Source of the DNA: Nakamurella multipartita DSM 44233
GTDB taxonomy: Bacteria > Actinomycetota > Actinomycetes > Mycobacteriales > Nakamurellaceae
Length of the DNA stretch: 64,000 nt
Reading direction: 5' to 3'
NCBI RefSeq assembly: GCF_000024365.1
Contig: NC_013235.1
Location: 5,890,001-5,954,000, forward strand
Shown: positions 22,828 to 32,435 of the stretch, in pieces
How the letters are laid out: the number at the start of each line of letters is the position of its first letter
How positions within the stretch are numbered: position 1 is the stretch's first letter
Notes under the pieces: model-generated
The model's input: the letters and a program-made list of their open reading frames with translations, nothing else
Told to the model about the DNA's origin: nothing
The model's database searches: none
Position numbers and translations under genes: made by a program

Positions 22828-24627
22828 ATGATCCGTCGCGGCGCCGACCCGACCACCGACACCCGCTGGAGCCGTGCCCGCACCGCGCTGCGCCGGATCC
22901 TGCGGCCACCGATCACGATCACCGACCCACCCGCCGGCGCGTTGGCCCAGTGGGACGTACCGGTGCCGATGCGGGACGGCGTCCACCTGCGGGCCAACGT
23001 GTTCCGGCCGCTCGGGGATGGACCGTTCCCGGTCCTGCTGTGCGCCCACCCCTACGGCAAGGACGACATCCCGCTGCACCACCGGACCCGACGGGGCTAC
23101 CGGCCCTCGCTGCAGTACCGGCTCATGCGCAGTGCCCCGGTCACCCATTCGGCCTGGACGTCGTGGGAGGCGCCCGATCCGGCCCACTGGGTGGGCCGCG
23201 GCTACGTCGTCGTCAACGCCGACCTGCGGGGCTGGGGCACCTCGGAAGGCGAGCCGACCGCCCTGTCCGCCCAGGAAGGTCTGGACGTGCACGACCTCGT
23301 GCAGTGGGCCGGCACCCAGCCGTGGAGCAACGGGCGGGTGGGCATGAGCGGGGTGTCCTATCTGGCCCTGAGCCAGTGGGCGGGGGCGGCGACCCGGCCG
23401 TCGCACCTGGCCGCCATCTGCCCGTGGGAGGGCTTCACCGACTGCTACCGCGACTTCGCCCGACCCGGCGGGATCCTGGAGACCGGCTTCCTGACCGTTT
23501 GGGGCACCGCGATGCGGCGCCGCAGCCGGGGCCGGGTCGACCTGCTCGGGCCGGCCCGCCGGCGCCGGGAGTTCGACCAGTGGTGGGCCGACCGCGATCG
23601 GGACCTGGCGCGGATCGACGTGCCCGCGCTGATCTGTGGCAGCTTCTCCGACCACAACCTGCACACCGCCGGCTCGTTCGAGGGCTTTCGGCGGATCGGT
23701 TCGGCGCACCGCTGGCTCTACACCCACCGCGGCCCCAAATGGGCCACCTACTACTCACCGGAGGCACTGGCCGCCCAGGCCCGCTTCTTCGACCATTTCG
23801 TCAAGGGACAGGACACCGGCATCGCCGACCAGCTCCCCGTCCGGCTGGAGATCCGGGACGACCGGACGACGATCACCCGGGTCGGCGACCACGCCGACTG
23901 GCCGCCGCCCGGCATCGGCTGGCGCACGCTGCACTGTCGCCCGGACGGCACCCTGACCGACCCCGGGACCGACACCGACCCCGGGGCCGACACTGGCACC
24001 GACACCGACCCCGGGGCCGACACTGGCACCGACACCGAGAGCGACATCGGGCCGACCACCGTCGGCTTCGCGGCCCGGCGGGGCCGGATCAGCTTCACCC
24101 ACCGCTTCGCCGCCGACACCGACGTGGTCGGCCCGATGGAGTTGAGCCTGACCCTGTCCGTGGACGCCGGTGACGACCTGTCGGTGTTCGCCGGCGTCCG
24201 CAAGTTCCGCGACGGCCGGGAGATCACCTTCGAGGGTTCGTACGGCTTCCAGGGGGACCTGGTGACGCACGGCCTGCTGCTGGCCTGTCACCGGGCGCTC
24301 GATCCGAGCCGGTCCCGCGACGGGGTGCCCTGGCACCCGCACACGGCCCGGGAGCCCCTGGTCGCGGGCCGGCCGGTTCGGTTGCGGATCGGCCTGCTGC
24401 CCTCGGCCACCCACTTCCGCGCGGGCGACGAGCTGCGCCTGGACGTCCAGGCGCATTGGTTCCACGGCCGCAACCCGCTGCTGGGTCAGTTCCCGGCCGG
24501 CTACCGGCGGGTCGGCCGCGGCACCGCCACCCTGCACCTGGGCGCACCGGGCTGCGACCTGCGCATCCCGGTGCTCGACCGGGACGATCAGGAAGCGCCC
24601 TTCCTTGCGCAAGTTACTCGCCAGTAA
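22828..24627 (+). CDS. CocE/NonD-family (X-Pro dipeptidyl-peptidase S15-like) hydrolase
   Basis: 599 residues. Alpha/beta-hydrolase core: VPMRDGVHLRANVFRP, oxyanion region AHPYGKDD, nucleophile elbow GMSGVSYLAL (Ser), acid region CGSFSDHNLH and the catalytic-His segment THRGPKW. The C-terminal X-Pro/CocE jelly-roll domain follows (GPMELSLTLSVDAGDDLSVFAGVRK). Hydrolyses an ester or peptide of unknown identity; no signal peptide is seen, so cytoplasmic. Between the two domains lies an exact duplicated 30-bp unit (23971-24030) encoding an Asp/Thr/Gly-rich linker. Eight bp after the CGNR regulator, so probably cotranscribed with it. Confidence 0.85.
   Translation: MIRRGADPTTDTRWSRARTALRRILRPPITITDPPAGALAQWDVPVPMRDGVHLRANVFRPLGDGPFPVLLCAHPYGKDDIPLHHRTRRGYRPSLQYRLMRSAPVTHSAWTSWEAPDPAHWVGRGYVVVNADLRGWGTSEGEPTALSAQEGLDVHDLVQWAGTQPWSNGRVGMSGVSYLALSQWAGAATRPSHLAAICPWEGFTDCYRDFARPGGILETGFLTVWGTAMRRRSRGRVDLLGPARRRREFDQWWADRDRDLARIDVPALICGSFSDHNLHTAGSFEGFRRIGSAHRWLYTHRGPKWATYYSPEALAAQARFFDHFVKGQDTGIADQLPVRLEIRDDRTTITRVGDHADWPPPGIGWRTLHCRPDGTLTDPGTDTDPGADTGTDTDPGADTGTDTESDIGPTTVGFAARRGRISFTHRFAADTDVVGPMELSLTLSVDAGDDLSVFAGVRKFRDGREITFEGSYGFQGDLVTHGLLLACHRALDPSRSRDGVPWHPHTAREPLVAGRPVRLRIGLLPSATHFRAGDELRLDVQAHWFHGRNPLLGQFPAGYRRVGRGTATLHLGAPGCDLRIPVLDRDDQEAPFLAQVTRQ
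23971..24030 (+). repeat. Exact tandem duplication of 30 bp in a hydrolase linker
   Basis: Two identical, adjacent 30-base units (23971-24000 and 24001-24030), partly echoed on both sides, encode DTDPGADTGT repeats. In-frame unit length means copy-number change would lengthen the linker without breaking the protein. Confidence 0.9.
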
Positions 24628-24661
24628 TAACCTGGGTTAACAAACGCCGGCCCTCTCGACC

Positions 24662-24687
24662 ACTCGGGCACGTCGCGGTGCCCGGGT
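24662..24687 (+). terminator. Hairpin terminator candidate after the hydrolase gene
   Basis: ACTCGGGCAC and GTGCCCGGGT form a 10-bp stem (one T-G pair) with a GTCGCG loop, 35 bp after the hydrolase stop and 46 bp before the next start. No T-run follows, as is common for actinobacterial terminators. Confidence 0.5.
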
Positions 24688-24732
24688 CGCCACGTTTCGT
24701 CAGCCAGCAGACCTCACGTCAGGGAGCACGCA

Positions 24733-26598
24733 ATGTCGCACTACCGTTCCAACGTTCGAGATCTCGAGTTCAACCTGTTCGAGGTGCTCGGTGCCGGTGA
24801 GCGGATGGGCAAGGGCCCGTTCGCCGAGATGGACGCCGACACCGCCCGCAACGTGCTGCACGAGTTCGAGCAGGTCGCCAGCGGCCCGGTCGCCGCGTCG
24901 TTCGTCGACGCCGACCGCCACCCGCCGGTCTACGACCCGGCCACCTTCAGCGTCACGCTGCCCGAGTCGTTCAAGAAGTCCTACCGGGCCATCGTCGACG
25001 GCCAGTGGGACCGCCTCGAGCTGCCGACCGAACTGGGCGGGTTCGGGGCCAGCCCGAGCCTGCGCTGGGCCGCGGCGGAGCTGATCCTGGGCGCCAACCC
25101 GGCCCTGTTCATGTACTCGGGCGGCCCCAACTTCGGCGCCGTGGTGCACCGCAACGGCACCCCCGAGCAGCAGCAGATGGCCCGCACCATGATCGACAAG
25201 CAGTGGGGCTCGACGATGGTGCTGACCGAGCCGGACGCCGGCAGCGACGTCGGCGCGGGCCGGACCAAGGCCGTCCAGCAGCCCGACGGCACCTGGCATC
25301 TGGAGGGCGTCAAGCGGTTCATCACCTCGGCCGAGCAGGACCTGACCGAGAACATCGTGCATCTGGTGCTGGCCCGCCCGGAGGGCCCGGGGATCGAAAG
25401 TCGGCCCGGCACCAAGGGTCTGAGCCTGTTCATCGTGCCCAAGTTCCTGTTCGACCCGGCCACCGGAGAGCTCGGCGAGCGCAACGGCGTCTTCGTCACC
25501 GGCGTGGAACACAAGATGGGCCTGAAGGTCTCGACCACCTGCGAGCTGAGTTTCGGCCTCAACGGCAGCCCGGCGGTCGGTTACCTGCTGGGCGAGCGGC
25601 ACGACGGCATCGCCCAGATGTTCCAGGTCATCGAGTACGCCCGGATGATGGTCGGCACCAAGGCCATCGCCACCCTGTCCACCGGCTACCTCAACGCCCT
25701 GGACTACGCCAAGACCCGGGTGCAGAGCGCCGACCTGACCCGGGCGGCCGACAAGACCGCCCCGCGGGTGACGATCATCCACCACCCGGACGTGCGCCGG
25801 ATCCTGATGCGGCAGAAGGCTTATGCCGAGGGCCTGCGGGCGGTCTACCTGTACACCGCGTCCTGGCAGGACCGGATCGCCGGCGGCGAGCTCGGCGGTG
25901 GCGAGCTGGCGATGGCCAAGCACGTGAACGACCTGCTGCTGCCGATCGTCAAGGGGGTCGGGTCGGAGCGCGCGTACGAGAACCTGGCCCTGTCGCTGCA
26001 GGTCTTCGGCGGTTCCGGTTACACCCAGGACTACCCGATCGAGCAGTACATCCGGGACGCCAAGATCGACACCCTGTACGAGGGCACCACCGCGATCCAG
26101 GCCCAGGACTTCTTCTTCCGCAAGATCGTCAAGGACGGCGGGGCGGCGCTGGGCGTGATCGCCACTGAGATCGCCACCTTCGTCAAGACGAGCATGCCCG
26201 AGACCCGGGACGGGCGGTTCAAGGAGGAACTGGCACTGCTGGGCACCGCCCTGGCCGACGTGCAGGCGATGGTCGGCGCCCTGGTCGGCTACGCCATGGC
26301 CGCGGTCCAGGACCCGCCGTCGGTGTACAAGGTCGGCGAGCACGCGGTCGCGCTGCTGATGAGCGTGGGCGATCTGCTGATCGGCTACCTGCTGCTGCGC
26401 CAGGCCCTGGTCGCCCAGGCCGCGTTGGACGACCTGCCGTCGGACCGGGCGGCGGCCAAGGACAAGAACTTCTACGCTGGCAAGCTGGCCGTGGCCCGGT
26501 GGTTCGCCCGGAACATGCTGCCCGAGCTGACCGCCCGCCGCGCCATCGTGGAGTCCGCTGACCTGTCGTTGATGCAGGTCGACGAGGCCGCCTTCTGA
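24733..26598 (+). CDS. Acyl-CoA dehydrogenase (FadE-type)
   Basis: 621-residue flavoenzyme introducing the alpha-beta double bond in an acyl-CoA. FAD/substrate loops are recognisable: [32 protein letters not shown], then [14 protein letters not shown], and the C-terminal [43 protein letters not shown] (catalytic Glu of YEGTT). Longer than classic medium-chain enzymes because of an N-terminal domain and a C-terminal extension of about 130 residues, as in the FadE5/AcdB group of actinobacteria. RBS AGGGAGC before ATG 24733. Chain-length preference is not evident. Confidence 0.92.
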   Translation: MSHYRSNVRDLEFNLFEVLGAGERMGKGPFAEMDADTARNVLHEFEQVASGPVAASFVDADRHPPVYDPATFSVTLPESFKKSYRAIVDGQWDRLELPTELGGFGASPSLRWAAAELILGANPALFMYSGGPNFGAVVHRNGTPEQQQMARTMIDKQWGSTMVLTEPDAGSDVGAGRTKAVQQPDGTWHLEGVKRFITSAEQDLTENIVHLVLARPEGPGIESRPGTKGLSLFIVPKFLFDPATGELGERNGVFVTGVEHKMGLKVSTTCELSFGLNGSPAVGYLLGERHDGIAQMFQVIEYARMMVGTKAIATLSTGYLNALDYAKTRVQSADLTRAADKTAPRVTIIHHPDVRRILMRQKAYAEGLRAVYLYTASWQDRIAGGELGGGELAMAKHVNDLLLPIVKGVGSERAYENLALSLQVFGGSGYTQDYPIEQYIRDAKIDTLYEGTTAIQAQDFFFRKIVKDGGAALGVIATEIATFVKTSMPETRDGRFKEELALLGTALADVQAMVGALVGYAMAAVQDPPSVYKVGEHAVALLMSVGDLLIGYLLLRQALVAQAALDDLPSDRAAAKDKNFYAGKLAVARWFARNMLPELTARRAIVESADLSLMQVDEAAF

Positions 26599-26623
26599 TC
26601 GGGCCGGCGCCGCGCGGGCAGCT

Positions 26624-27586
26624 CTAGCGCGGCGCGGGCAACTCGATCTCGGCCCGGATCCCGCCCGCGGGTCCGGGCCCCAGGCGCAGCGCGCCGCCGT
26701 GGGCCACGGCCACGGCCCGGACCAGGTCCAGGCCGGTGGTCGGACGCTCCGCGCGGCCGGCCGGCGGCGGTGCCGGCTCCCCGTCCAGGCCCTGCCCGTC
26801 GTCGGTCACCGAGAGCACCACCACCTCGTCGGTGACGACGGCGGCCAGATCGATGAAGCCGCCCCGGGCGGCGTTGGCCAGGGCCCGGTTGACCAGCGCG
26901 ATCAGGGCTCGTCGGAGGGCGGCCCGCGAGCCGTTGACCCGCGCCTGCACGGGGATGGTCACCACCACCGTGGCGTCCTGCTCGTCGGCCAGCACGGACA
27001 TCGACATGGCCACCTCCTGCAGCAGCTCCCGCACGTCGACGGACTCGGCCGCACCGGGTTCGGGCCCCAGCCGGGCGCCGGCGGCCAGGTCGTCCGCGAT
27101 CTCACCGAGCACCCGGCTGTCGGCCAGCAGCTGCCGGATGGCCGGCAACGCCGGATCGTCGGGCGGGGTCCGGCGGGCGATGAGCTGGGCCCGCAGGTAA
27201 ACGACGGTCAGCGGGGTCTGCAGCTCCTGCCGGGTGTCGGCGACGAACCGCTGCTGACGCCCGATGACGGCCAGCAGCGGCGCGACCGACCGACGGGCCA
27301 GCAGGACCGCGAGCAGGCCGCCCACCAGCACCCCGACCACACCCGCGACCAGCAGAGCCGCCGGGGCGACGGGCACGTCGGTCTCGGCCGCCCACAGCCG
27401 GCTCAGCCCGAGCGTCAGCCCGACCGTGAGTACGACAGCGACGAGCACCGTCGCGGCCACCGCCACCGTCAGCTGCCGAGCCGGCCGCCGGCCGGCAGGC
27501 TGCTCGGCCCCGCCACGGTCGCGGCGATCCTCGCCCGGCTCGGCGATCCGATCCACGTCCCTCTCGACACCGTGCGGCCCGGTCAT
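26624..27586 (-). CDS. Histidine-kinase-like membrane protein lacking the phospho-acceptor histidine
   Basis: About 320 residues from ATG 27584-27586. Two transmembrane helices (LTVAVAATVLVAVVLTVGLTLGL and APAALLVAGVVGVLVGGLLAVLLA) precede a HisKA-like helix reading FVADTRQELQTPLTVVYLRAQ. In active kinases this site is SHELRTP; here the His codon is CAG (Gln). The ATPase domain keeps an N-box-like Asn (LVNRALANAA) and a G1 box DDGQGLDG. No response-regulator gene adjoins it. It may bind ATP and act as a partner or regulator of another kinase. An in-frame extension to 27751 exists but would overlap the lldD promoter, so the shorter form is preferred. Confidence 0.7.
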   Translation of the reverse strand: MTGPHGVERDVDRIAEPGEDRRDRGGAEQPAGRRPARQLTVAVAATVLVAVVLTVGLTLGLSRLWAAETDVPVAPAALLVAGVVGVLVGGLLAVLLARRSVAPLLAVIGRQQRFVADTRQELQTPLTVVYLRAQLIARRTPPDDPALPAIRQLLADSRVLGEIADDLAAGARLGPEPGAAESVDVRELLQEVAMSMSVLADEQDATVVVTIPVQARVNGSRAALRRALIALVNRALANAARGGFIDLAAVVTDEVVVLSVTDDGQGLDGEPAPPPAGRAERPTTGLDLVRAVAVAHGGALRLGPGPAGGIRAEIELPAPR

Positions 27587-27707
27587 CGCGCTCGCACCGC
27601 CTCTCGTCGCCGGATCGGAATCCGGCCCGTCACGCCCGCCCTCGGCGGCGCCGACGTCCACGATCTCAGATTGCGCCCGACCGGGTGGGTCAGATGTCCG
27701 CGGATGG

Positions 27708-27765
27708 TTGACCGAACCCCCACCGACCTCTATCGTCTGTGGCCTGACCACCTATGGTCAGACCA
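27708..27765 (+). promoter_or_regulatory. Promoter and GntR-type operator of the lactate dehydrogenase gene
   Basis: TTGACC at 27708-27713 and TATCGT at 27731-27736 are separated by 17 bp, a good sigma-70-type promoter. About 20 bp downstream of the -10, TGGTCAGACCA (27755-27765) is a perfect palindrome of the TGGTNNNACCA kind bound by FadR-subfamily GntR repressors such as LldR; its position after the start site suits repression. CACAGGATCAGAT is then repeated in tandem before the RBS. The regulator itself is not in the window. Confidence 0.65.
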
Positions 27766-27815
27766 CAGGATCAGATCACAGGATCAGATGACGTCCAATG
27801 ACTCAGAGGAGAGCC

Positions 27816-29084
27816 ATGGTCAAGCGCCAGCTGCCCAAGCCCGCCGAACTCGCCGAACTGATGAAGTTCAAGAAGCCCGAACTGAACGGCCGCAAGCGTC
27901 GCCTGGACAAGGCCCTGACGATCTATGACCTGCGCAAGATCGCCAAGCGCCGGACGCCGGCCGCCGCGTTCGACTACACCGACGGAGCCGCCGAGGCCGA
28001 GCTCTCACTGACCCGGGCCCGCCAGGCGTTCGAGGACGTCGAGTTCCACCCGGACATCCTGCGGCCGGCGCCCGACGTCAACACCTCCACCACCATCCTG
28101 GGCGACACCAGCGCCCTGCCGTTCGGCATCGCCCCCACCGGCTTCACCCGCCTGATGCACACCGAGGGCGAGATCGCCGGGGCCGGGGGGGCCGGGGCGG
28201 CCGGCATCCCGTTCACCCTGTCCACCCTGGGCACCTCCTCCATCGAGGACGTCAAAGCGGCGAACCCGCACGGCCGCAACTGGTTCCAGCTCTACGTCAT
28301 GCGGCAGCGGGAGATCTCCTACGGCCTGGTCGAGCGGGCCGCCCGCGCCGGCTTCGACACCCTGATGTTCACCGTCGACACCCCCGTGGCCGGCTACCGG
28401 ATGCGTGACAAGCGCAACGGCTTCTCCATCCCGCCGCAGCTGACCCCGGGCACGATCATCAACGCGCTGCCGCGGCCGTGGTGGTGGATCGACTTCCTGA
28501 CCACCCCCACCCTGGAGTTCGCCTCGCTCTCCTCCACCGGCGGCACCGTCGGCGACCTGCTCAACTCGGCGATGGACCCGACCATCTCCTACGACGACCT
28601 CAAGGTCATCCGCGAGATGTGGCCGGGAAAGCTGCTGGTCAAGGGCGTGCAGAACGTGCCCGACGCCGTGCGGCTGATCGACCAGGGCGTGGACGGCATC
28701 ATCCTGTCCAACCACGGCGGCCGGCAGCTCGACCGGGCGCCGATCCCGTTCCACCTGCTGCCGCAGGTCGTCCGCGAAGTCGGCCGGGACGCGACCGTCA
28801 TGGTCGACACCGGCATCATGAACGGCGCGGACATCGTCGCCTCCATCGCCCTGGGCGCGAAGTTCACCCTGGTCGGCCGGGCCTACCTGTACGGCCTGAT
28901 GGCCGGTGGGCGCGAGGGCGTGGACAAGACCATCGCCATCCTGCGCAGCGAGATCGAGCGCACCATGGCCCTGCTCGGCGTCTCGACGCTGGACGAGTTG
29001 GAGCCGCGGCACGTCACCCAGCTGGCCCGGTTGGTGCCGGTCGCCCCGTCGGTCGCGCAGGCGGCGCTGCCGCTGGCCCGGTAG
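27816..29084 (+). CDS. lldD: FMN-dependent L-lactate dehydrogenase / alpha-hydroxy-acid oxidase
   Basis: Oxidises L-lactate (or a related hydroxy acid) to pyruvate with electrons to the quinone pool. 422 residues. FMN-domain landmarks: [71 protein letters not shown], and the catalytic [12 protein letters not shown] (His/Arg) followed by [21 protein letters not shown]. The basic N-terminal extension ([20 protein letters not shown]) resembles LldD2-type actinobacterial enzymes. Start ATG 27816 follows AGAGGAGAG. A pre-mycofactocin synthase is a less likely alternative, as no mycofactocin genes are nearby. Confidence 0.85.
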   Translation: MVKRQLPKPAELAELMKFKKPELNGRKRRLDKALTIYDLRKIAKRRTPAAAFDYTDGAAEAELSLTRARQAFEDVEFHPDILRPAPDVNTSTTILGDTSALPFGIAPTGFTRLMHTEGEIAGAGGAGAAGIPFTLSTLGTSSIEDVKAANPHGRNWFQLYVMRQREISYGLVERAARAGFDTLMFTVDTPVAGYRMRDKRNGFSIPPQLTPGTIINALPRPWWWIDFLTTPTLEFASLSSTGGTVGDLLNSAMDPTISYDDLKVIREMWPGKLLVKGVQNVPDAVRLIDQGVDGIILSNHGGRQLDRAPIPFHLLPQVVREVGRDATVMVDTGIMNGADIVASIALGAKFTLVGRAYLYGLMAGGREGVDKTIAILRSEIERTMALLGVSTLDELEPRHVTQLARLVPVAPSVAQAALPLAR

Positions 29085-29115
29085 GCCTGCGGTCGCCGGC
29101 CCTACCATCGGTGCG

Positions 29116-29838
29116 GTGCCGACTGCCCAGATCCCCACGCTGGCCGAACTGGACCGGACGATCGCCGGCTGCCGGGCCTGCCCCCGGCTGGTGGAATGGC
29201 GGGAAGAGGTGGCCCGGGTCAAGCGGGCCGCCTTCCGCGACCAGACCTACTGGGGTCGGGGGGTGCCCGGGCTGGGGCCGGCGGACGCCCGGCTGCTCAT
29301 CGTGGGCCTGGCCCCGGCCGCGCACGGAGCCAACCGGACCGGGCGGATGTTCACCGGGGACCGCAGCGGCGACGTGCTGTTCGCCGCCCTGCACCGGTGC
29401 GGACTGGCCTCGCAGCCGACGTCGACGCACCGCGGCGACGGGCTGACCCTGCGCGGGGTGCGGATCACCGCCCCCGTGCACTGCGCCCCGCCGGACAACC
29501 GGCCCACGCCGACCGAGATCGCCACCTGCTCGGCGTACCTGCGCCGGGAGCTGGCGCTGATGGCCCCCACGGTGCGCGTGGTGCTCACCCTGGGGGCCAT
29601 CGGCTGGCAGGCGATGCTGCGCGTCCTGATCGCGGATGGCTGGCCGATGCCGCGACCCCGGCCCCCGTTCGGCCACGGCCGCGAGGTGGCGCTGAGCCAC
29701 CCCGACGGCCGCCGGCTGACCCTGCTCGGCTGCTATCACGTCAGCCAGCAGAACACCTTCACCGGCCGGCTCACGCCGGCCATGCTGGACCAGGTGCTGC
29801 GCCGGGCCTGGGCGCTGACCACCGACGAGCCGCACTGA
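29116..29838 (+). CDS. Family 5 (UDGb-type) uracil-DNA glycosylase
   Basis: Removes uracil (and possibly hypoxanthine) from DNA. 240 residues. [15 protein letters not shown] at the N-terminus gives Fe-S cysteines; the active-site loop [19 protein letters not shown] is the family 5 signature (no Asp/Asn in motif 1); C-terminal [17 protein letters not shown] is motif 2 (HxSxQN). GTG 29116 chosen. 31 bp after lldD. Confidence 0.9.
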   Translation: MPTAQIPTLAELDRTIAGCRACPRLVEWREEVARVKRAAFRDQTYWGRGVPGLGPADARLLIVGLAPAAHGANRTGRMFTGDRSGDVLFAALHRCGLASQPTSTHRGDGLTLRGVRITAPVHCAPPDNRPTPTEIATCSAYLRRELALMAPTVRVVLTLGAIGWQAMLRVLIADGWPMPRPRPPFGHGREVALSHPDGRRLTLLGCYHVSQQNTFTGRLTPAMLDQVLRRAWALTTDEPH

Positions 29839-29880
29839 TCGCGCCGCCGCAGCGGCCGATCAGCGGGGCCCGCGGCCGGA

Positions 29881-31392
29881 TCAGACGTCCTCGTCGACCC
29901 AGTCCAGCGTCTTGGTGACCGCCTTCTTCCACTGCCGGTACAGCCGGTCCCGCTCCGAGGACTCCATCGAGGGGTTCCAGCGCTTGTCCTCGGCCCAGTT
30001 GTTGCGGATGTCGTCCTCGGAATCCCAGAACCCGACGGCCAGGCCGGCGGCATAGGCGGCACCCAGGGCGGTGGTCTCGGCCACCACCGGACGGATCACC
30101 GGCACGTCGAGGATGTCGGCCTGGAACTGCATCAGGGTGTCGTTCGCGACCATGCCGCCGTCGACCTTGAGCGCCTTGAGCTCGACGCCGGAGTCCGCGT
30201 TCATCGCGTCCAGTACCTCCTTGGTCTGGTAGGCGTTGGCCTCCAGCACGGCCCGGGCGATGTGCGTCTTGTTCACGTACCGGGTCAGGCCGACGATCGC
30301 GCCGCGGGCGTCGGACCGCCAGTACGGGGCGAACAGGCCGGAGAACGCGGGCACGAAATAGCAGCCGCCGTTGTCGGGCGCGGCCAGTTCCTCGATCTCC
30401 GGCGCCGAGCTGATCAGCCCGAGGTTGTCCCGCAGCCATTGCACCAGCGAGCCGGCGATGGCGATGGAGCCCTCCAGGGCGTACACCGTCGGCTGGTCGC
30501 CGATCTTGTAGCAGACCGTCGTGAGCAGGCCGTTCTTCGACGGCACCTTCTCGGTCCCGGTGTTCAGCAGCATGAAGCAACCGGTGCCGTAGGTGTTCTT
30601 GGCCTCGCCCGGGGACAGGCAGGCCTGGCCGAAGGTGGCCGCCTGCTGATCGCCCAGGATGCCGGCGATGGGCACTCCGGCGAACGAGCCCTTCTCGCGC
30701 CCGTTGCCGTACACCTCCGAGGAGGACCGGATCTCCGGCAGCATGGAAAGCGGAATGCCCATCTCGGCGGCGATCCCGGCGTCCCAGGACAGCGTGTCCA
30801 GGTCCATCAGCATGGTCCGCGAGGCATTGGTCGGGTCGGTGACGTGCAGGCCGCCGTCCACCCCGCCGGTCATGTTCCACAGCGTCCAGGTGTCCATGTT
30901 GCCGAACACCAGGTCGCCGGCCTCGGCCTTGGCCCGGGCGCCCTCGACATTGTCCAGGATCCAGCGGACCTTCGGACCGGAGAAGTAGGTGGCCAGTGGC
31001 AGACCGACCTTGGCCTTGTACCGGTCGGCACCCCCGCCGAGGGCCCCGAGCTCCTGACAGATGGCGTCGGTGCGGGTGTCCTGCCAGACGATGGCGTTGT
31101 GCACCGGCTCGCCGGTGGTGCGGTCCCAGACCAGGGCGGTCTCGCGCTGGTTGGTGATGCCGACCGCGGCGATGTCGCTCTCGTTCAGATCGACGTGCGC
31201 CAGCGCGTCGGCGGCCACCAGACGGGTGTTGTCCCAGATCTCGATGGCGTTGTGCTCGACCCAGCCGGCCTTGGGGAAGATCTGCTCGTGCTCGCGCTGG
31301 GCGACCGAGACGACCCGGCCCTCCCGGTTGAACAGCATGCACCGGACGGAGGTGGTGCCGGAATCGATGGCGGCGACAAACTTCTCACTCAT
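29881..31392 (-). CDS. glpK: Glycerol kinase (first copy)
   Basis: Phosphorylates glycerol to sn-glycerol 3-phosphate. 503 residues. FGGY landmarks: [18 protein letters not shown] (phosphate 1), [51 protein letters not shown], and [22 protein letters not shown] 31390-31392 chosen; a longer frame starts upstream with no similarity. 123 bp downstream of glpF on the same strand. A second, diverged glycerol kinase lies at 36334-37857. Confidence 0.95.
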   Translation of the reverse strand: MSEKFVAAIDSGTTSVRCMLFNREGRVVSVAQREHEQIFPKAGWVEHNAIEIWDNTRLVAADALAHVDLNESDIAAVGITNQRETALVWDRTTGEPVHNAIVWQDTRTDAICQELGALGGGADRYKAKVGLPLATYFSGPKVRWILDNVEGARAKAEAGDLVFGNMDTWTLWNMTGGVDGGLHVTDPTNASRTMLMDLDTLSWDAGIAAEMGIPLSMLPEIRSSSEVYGNGREKGSFAGVPIAGILGDQQAATFGQACLSPGEAKNTYGTGCFMLLNTGTEKVPSKNGLLTTVCYKIGDQPTVYALEGSIAIAGSLVQWLRDNLGLISSAPEIEELAAPDNGGCYFVPAFSGLFAPYWRSDARGAIVGLTRYVNKTHIARAVLEANAYQTKEVLDAMNADSGVELKALKVDGGMVANDTLMQFQADILDVPVIRPVVAETTALGAAYAAGLAVGFWDSEDDIRNNWAEDKRWNPSMESSERDRLYRQWKKAVTKTLDWVDEDV

Positions 31393-31515
31393 GTGCTGCA
31401 ACTTCCCTTTCATTGCTTCCACGATGAAGCGGTTGACCACTTGGTAGGCACACGGCCGGGGCGCCCGGCCCGGATGGGTCCGGGCGCCTCGCCGATCACA
31501 TGGTGCGAAACGGCG

Positions 31516-32265
31516 TCAGGACACGCCCGGGAAGATCCCCGGACCACCCAGCGCCAGGAACAGCAGCGCGCCGAGAGCGCCACCGATGAACGGGCCCACG
31601 ATGGGAACCCAGGAGTAACCCCAGTCCGACGAGCCCTTGCCCTTGATCGGCAGAATCGCGTGCGCGATGCGAGGTCCGAGGTCACGAGCCGGGTTGATCG
31701 CGTACCCGGTCGGGCCACCGAGCGAGGCGCCGATGCCGACGACCAGCAGGGCGACGAACAGCGGTCCGAGACCGGACGGCGTGCCGCCTGAGATCAGGAT
31801 GACGAACACCAGGACGAAGGTGCCGACGACCTCGGTCAGGGTGTTCCAGCCGTAGTTGCGGATGGCCGGACCGGTGGAGAAGACGCCGAGCTTCTTGCCC
31901 GGATCCTCCTCCGCATCGAAGTGCTGCTTGAACGCGAGCCAGGCGATGATCGCGCCGACGAAGGCACCGGTCAGCTCGGCCGCGAAGTAGATCGGCACCA
32001 CCGACCACGAGATGCCGCCGTTGTCCGGCCCGGTGATCGCCAGCGCCAGGGTGACGGCCGGGTTCAGGTGCGCGCCGCTGCGGAACGCGACGTAGACGCC
32101 GGCGAAGACGGCCAGGCCCCACCCGAAGTTAATCAGCAGCCAGCCGCCGCCCTCACCCTTGCTCCCTTTGAGGATCGCGGTGGCGACCACACCACAGCCC
32201 AGCAGCAACAACATTGCCGTGCCAGTGAACTCGGAGATGAAGATCTCACCGTTGGAAACAGTCAA
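31516..32265 (-). CDS. glpF: Glycerol uptake facilitator (aquaglyceroporin)
   Basis: 249 residues, six helices and two re-entrant NPA loops (AHLNPAVTLALAI; GYAINPARDLGPRI). The Asp after the second NPAR is characteristic of glycerol-permeable members. Allows glycerol in for the adjacent kinase. The 170 bp upstream (32266-32435) is distinctly AT-richer than the surroundings and is the likely promoter region of glpF-glpK. Confidence 0.93.
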   Translation of the reverse strand: MTVSNGEIFISEFTGTAMLLLLGCGVVATAILKGSKGEGGGWLLINFGWGLAVFAGVYVAFRSGAHLNPAVTLALAITGPDNGGISWSVVPIYFAAELTGAFVGAIIAWLAFKQHFDAEEDPGKKLGVFSTGPAIRNYGWNTLTEVVGTFVLVFVILISGGTPSGLGPLFVALLVVGIGASLGGPTGYAINPARDLGPRIAHAILPIKGKGSSDWGYSWVPIVGPFIGGALGALLFLALGGPGIFPGVS

Positions 32266-32435
32266 CGCGGCCTCCTTGCCGACGGGTCCGCCGGCGCAAC
32301 CATTGCGGGGCGGAGAAAATCATGATCACCAAGCGATCGAAACGGAACTTACGCCCCTATCGGTCGTGACGAACCCAGAACTTTTCGTCCGTGACCACAC
32401 TGTGACGATTTGTTCTCGATCCGACATCAATTGGC

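Noticed and set aside
27587..27751. N-terminal extension of the histidine-kinase-like protein
   Set aside because: It would cover the lldD promoter and lacks domain similarity; the ATG at 27586 is preferred.
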